From Planctomycetota bacterium (GTDB lineage: Bacteria > Planctomycetota > B15-G4): a stretch of DNA of 64,000 bases. Within the stretch, counting starts at the first letter, position 1, and each line of letters opens with the position of its first letter. A model generated the notes under the pieces. That model saw only the letters and a list, made by a program, of their open reading frames with translations. It did no database searches and was not told the DNA's origin. The stretch spans positions 248,001-312,000 of the forward strand of contig JAJDEO010000063.1 of the NCBI GenBank assembly GCA_029259745.1. The letters run 5' to 3'. The translations under genes and the position numbers were made by a program. This document shows, in pieces, positions 61,466 to 64,000 of this stretch.

Positions 61466-61903
61466 GAATCGTCCTCCTGCGGTGGGCGGCGCCAAGGAAA
61501 CGCCGGGCCAGTTCGTGCGTCCTTCTCTTATCAATGCCCTGGCGGAGCCGAGGTCACACTGAGAAATCGAAGAATCTGCATCGCACACACGTCGTCGTTT
61601 GGGCCCATCTCTCCGTCCTCGACGGCGATAGAGCGCATTGCTCACACTTCTTGAACGCGCCAGATGACGCGAAGCCGCGCTAAAAATTCGAGAATCTGCG
61701 GCGCGGGGAGGCGTCATACGCGTCTCAAAGAGACACATTGACGGTATATGAGGTTACTTTGAAGGTCGGATGACGGTCTTTGCGGCGAATCAACGTCTGT
61801 GGTGCAGGCGTTGAGTGCTCGCCCCGGGGTGGATACCCTTCCGCGAACGGGCCGAGTCGGGCGTGCCGCTGCACGCCGCCGGCACCCGTGCAAGACGCCC
61901 TTC
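61466..61903. other. 438-base region upstream of the PII-like gene
   Basis: No convincing gene, apart from the SD of the tiny ORF at its left end. Short direct repeat text (GAATCTGC at two places, around 61574 and 61693) and a hairpin GTCTC-AAA-GAGAC near 61721-61733 are seen, together with TTGACG at about 61738 that could be a -35 box without a matching -10. No sigma-54 -24/-12 element was found. Presumed promoter region of the PII-glnA unit. Confidence 0.4.
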
Positions 61904-62212
61904 ATGCGCATGATCCACGCCATCCTGGCCCCCGAAAACCTCTCAGCTGTCACCGCCTGTCTCGCCGAAAACGAGATCTATCGCATGACGGTCAGCGAGG
62001 TTCACGGCGTCAGCGACACAGCGGGTGTGGCCTTCTCGGAGCTGTCTCCGGAACCGATGGTGCGCATCGAGGTTGGCGTCAACGAGGACTTCGTAGAGCG
62101 CGCGATCTCGGCGATCGAGAAAGGCGGCGGTTCGCGAGGCAGGATCTTCACGTATCCGTTGCGCGATGTGATCCGCATCCGCACCGGCGAGACTGGACCG
62201 GAGGCGATATGA
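61904..62212 (+). CDS. PII-like signal protein with shortened T-loop
   Basis: 102 residues from ATG 61904 (MRMIHAILAPENL); ATG 61910 is close. The fold is PII: IYRMTVSEVHGVSDTAG (start of the T-loop), MVRIEVGVNEDFVERAISAIEKG, and a C-terminal RIFTYPLRDVIRIRTGETG with the RIRTGE signature intact. Compared with GlnB/GlnK, the T-loop is several residues shorter and lacks the uridylylated Tyr51 (text GVAFSELSPEP), and the B-loop differs. Its stop overlaps the glnA start by 4 bases (ATGA). Likely a nitrogen/energy sensor controlling glutamine synthetase without uridylylation. Confidence 0.8.
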   Translation: MRMIHAILAPENLSAVTACLAENEIYRMTVSEVHGVSDTAGVAFSELSPEPMVRIEVGVNEDFVERAISAIEKGGGSRGRIFTYPLRDVIRIRTGETGPEAI

Positions 62213-63693
62213 CTTTGACCGAGGACGTCCCTGCGGGGCTCCATGATGGTGACGGAGGAAAGCCCTTGAACATCCACGTGGGCTCCACGCCCAAGGACGT
62301 CGTCGAGTTCATCCGCACGCAACGCGTGCAGGTGGTCGACGTCCGCTTCACCGACATGCTCGGGAAGTGGCACCACTACTCGATTCCGGCGCATCGTCTC
62401 GACGAAGCGATGTTCGTCGAGGGGCTGGGCTTCGACGGCAGCTCGATCCCCGGTTGGAAGAGCATCAACGAGAGCGACATGATCGTCGTCCCGGATGCCA
62501 ACACCGCCGTGGTCGACCCCTTCTTCCGCGACAAGACCGTCGTGGTCGTCGGCAACATCCTCGACCCGATCACGAAGGCCGAGTACGAGCGCGACCCGCG
62601 TGGGATCGCGCGTCGTGCCGAGCAGTACGTCGCGTCGACGGGCATCGCCGACACGATCTACATCGGCCCCGAGCCCGAGTTCTTCATCTTCGACTCGGTC
62701 TACTTCGACAACCAGCCGCACAGCACGTACTACACGATCGAGTCGAACGAGGGTCACTGGAACAGTGGCTTGGACGGCCCGAATCACGGCTTCCGCCCCG
62801 GCCCGAAGGGAGGCTACTTCCCGACGCCGCCGAACGATCACTACCAGGACCTGCGCAGTGAGATGATGCTCACGCTCAGTGGCCTCGGGATCGAGATGGA
62901 AGCCCAGCACCACGAGGTCGCGACGGCGGGGCAGTCCGAGATCGATATGCGTTTCGACTCGCTGCTGAACATGGCCGACAAGCTGCAGTGGTTCAAGTAC
63001 GTCATCCGCAACTGCGCGGTGCGTGCGGGCAAGACGGCGACGTTCATGCCCAAGCCGCTCTTTGGCGACAACGGCACCGGCATGCACGTGCACTTCTCGC
63101 TCTGGAAAGACGGGACGAACCTCTTCTCCGGCGACAAGTACGCCGGGATCTCCGAGATGGCGAAGTGGGCGATGGGTGGTGTGCTGCGCCACGCCAACGC
63201 GCTGATCGCCTTCACGAACCCGACGACGAACAGCTACAAGCGCCTGGTGCCGCACTTCGAGGCGCCCGTCAAGCTGGCCTACTCGAGTCGCAACCGCTCG
63301 GCGGCGCTGCGCATCCCGATGTACGCCGGCGACGAGAAGGCCAAGCGCTTCGAGTTCCGCTGCCCCGACCCCACCGCGAACGGCTACATGGCCTTCTCCG
63401 CGATGACGATGGCGGCGATCGATGGCATCCAGAACCGCATCGACCCGGGCGATCCGCTCGACAAGAACATCTACGACCTGCCGCCCGAGGAGATGGCGCT
63501 GGTCCAGGATGCGCCGACGTCGCTGACGACGGCGATCGACGCGCTCGAAGCCGACCACGAGTTCCTGCTCCGTGGCGACGTCTTCGATCGCGGGCTCATC
63601 GAGGAGTTCATCCGGTACAAGCGCATCAACGAGATCCTCCCGATGCAGACGCGTCCCCATCCGCTCGAGTTCGAGAAGTACTGGGACGCCTGA
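62209..63693 (+). CDS. glnA: Glutamine synthetase, type I
   Basis: 494 residues. ATG 62209 overlaps the PII stop; an internal start 20-25 residues later would also be family-like. Landmarks: GFDGSSIPGWKSINESDM, YIGPEPEFFIF, EMEAQHHEVATAGQSEIDMRF, TGMHVHFSLWKDG, NPTTNSYKRLVPHFEAPV, and the adenylylation-site segment KNIYDLPPEE with Tyr422, as in enterobacterial GS (Tyr397). It converts glutamate, ammonia and ATP to glutamine. Regulation could include adenylylation of Tyr422 and binding of the coupled PII. A strong terminator follows 27 bases after the stop. Confidence 0.95.
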   Translation: MTLTEDVPAGLHDGDGGKPLNIHVGSTPKDVVEFIRTQRVQVVDVRFTDMLGKWHHYSIPAHRLDEAMFVEGLGFDGSSIPGWKSINESDMIVVPDANTAVVDPFFRDKTVVVVGNILDPITKAEYERDPRGIARRAEQYVASTGIADTIYIGPEPEFFIFDSVYFDNQPHSTYYTIESNEGHWNSGLDGPNHGFRPGPKGGYFPTPPNDHYQDLRSEMMLTLSGLGIEMEAQHHEVATAGQSEIDMRFDSLLNMADKLQWFKYVIRNCAVRAGKTATFMPKPLFGDNGTGMHVHFSLWKDGTNLFSGDKYAGISEMAKWAMGGVLRHANALIAFTNPTTNSYKRLVPHFEAPVKLAYSSRNRSAALRIPMYAGDEKAKRFEFRCPDPTANGYMAFSAMTMAAIDGIQNRIDPGDPLDKNIYDLPPEEMALVQDAPTSLTTAIDALEADHEFLLRGDVFDRGLIEEFIRYKRINEILPMQTRPHPLEFEKYWDA

Positions 63694-63719
63694 CCTCGTC
63701 AGGTTCGGTCACGCAACAC

Positions 63720-63757
63720 GAGCGCCCGCCGCGATGGTGACATCGCGGCGGGCGCTC
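63720..63757 (+). terminator. Strong terminator after glnA
   Basis: Perfect 17-bp inverted repeat GAGCGCCCGCCGCGATG (63720-63736) and CATCGCGGCGGGCGCTC (63741-63757) with a GTGA tetraloop, followed by TGCGTTTCTG. Also suits the converging HAD gene ending at 63800. Confidence 0.88.
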
Positions 63758-63799
63758 TGCGTTTCTGCGCGTGGGGCGTCCATGTGACGGGCAGTCGCG

Positions 63800-64000
63800 T
63801 CAGCCGGTGATGAGTTCGTTCAGTGTCGTGATGGCGACGTCGGCGTGCGCGCGATGCGGATGCGCGCCGGTCGGATCGAAGGAGACGGTGGCGGTGCCAG
63901 CGGCGCGACCGGCGAGAAGGTCGAAGAGGAAATCGCCAACCATGACGGTGTCGGAAGCCGCGGCCGACCAGGTGTCGAGGAGCGCGTTCACGCCCGCCGG
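63800..64000 (-). CDS. HAD superfamily hydrolase, C-terminal fragment
   Basis: The reading frame runs out of the right edge, so only ~66 C-terminal residues are present. SAAASDTVMVGDFLFDLLAGRAAGTATVSF contains HAD motif IV (GDxxxD) with the following Gly-rich helix, as in phosphoglycolate phosphatase-like enzymes. The GTG near 63991 is internal, not a start. Substrate cannot be told from this fragment. Confidence 0.72.
   Translation of the reverse strand, partial: PAGVNALLDTWSAAASDTVMVGDFLFDLLAGRAAGTATVSFDPTGAHPHRAHADVAITTLNELITG

Noticed and set aside
61466..61903. Sigma-54 promoter before the PII/glnA pair
   Set aside because: No TGGCAC-N5-TTGCA-like -24/-12 element was seen.
1..64000. 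CRISPR array, rRNA, tRNA, insertion sequence or prophage
   Set aside because: No regularly spaced repeats, tRNA T-arm contexts, transposase motifs or phage structural genes were recognised by eye; a dedicated tRNA scan was not possible.

Overview
The window is a gene-dense, high-GC bacterial chromosome segment. No rRNA, tRNA, CRISPR array, transposase or phage gene was recognised. Several traits suggest a Planctomycetota member, perhaps of the marine lineages rich in secreted FG-GAP proteins: many large signal-peptide proteins with FG-GAP, kelch or VWA modules, a YdjY-NHL protein, an anti-sigma/VWA fusion behind an ECF sigma factor, and mcsA-mcsB-clpC in an organism that also has TonB/TonB-receptor and MlaE/F/D-type envelope genes. 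This placement is an inference from gene content only.

Layout. 0-5 kb: the end of murD, then mcsA-mcsB and clpC (arginine-phosphorylation protein quality control) up to a strong hairpin. 5-16 kb: a DUF2132 protein, a secreted FG-GAP protein, a YdjY/NHL protein, a two-domain PPK2, a DUF885 peptidase-like protein and a giant Ig/FN3/VWA secreted protein. 16-26 kb: lipoprotein, HMG-CoA-lyase-like enzyme, GT87-like membrane enzyme, two B12-type radical SAM enzymes, an inositol-monophosphatase-like enzyme and a GNAT-like protein. 26-30 kb: an Mla/MCE lipid-transport operon whose four genes overlap by a few bases. 30-33 kb: a secreted FG-GAP protein and a Tat-exported sugar-isomerase-like protein with two small partners. 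33-38.4 kb: two consecutive ECF sigma/anti-sigma modules, one fused to a YfbK-type VWA protein and the other to a helical-repeat domain. 38.8-46.4 kb: TonB-dependent receptor plus TonB, then kelch, CxxC and FG-GAP proteins on the other strand. A Fur-like tandem palindrome precedes the FG-GAP gene. 46-58 kb: methyltransferase, secreted protein, ArsR/AHSA1 operon with its operator, M19 dipeptidase, secreted FG-GAP protein, RlmI-like methyltransferase, VOC lipoprotein, HEAT protein and BioY. 58-64 kb: mutS, a tiny membrane protein, a PII-like gene translationally coupled to glnA, and the end of a HAD phosphatase.

Most notable signals. (1) Five exported proteins end in one shared beta-rich module. 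A sixth appears to carry it at the N-terminus, and an orphan degraded copy lies near 21.9 kb. (2) A possible iron-regulated locus at 38.8-46.4 kb has palindromic operator-like sites. (3) Two sigma/anti-sigma pairs have unusual anti-sigma fusions, one containing five LxxLGYV-like repeats. (4) A PII-like protein with a shortened T-loop lacks the uridylylated tyrosine and overlaps glnA by four bases.

All functions are assigned by reading motifs; no database search was run. Many long antisense reading frames exist because of the high GC content and were not annotated.
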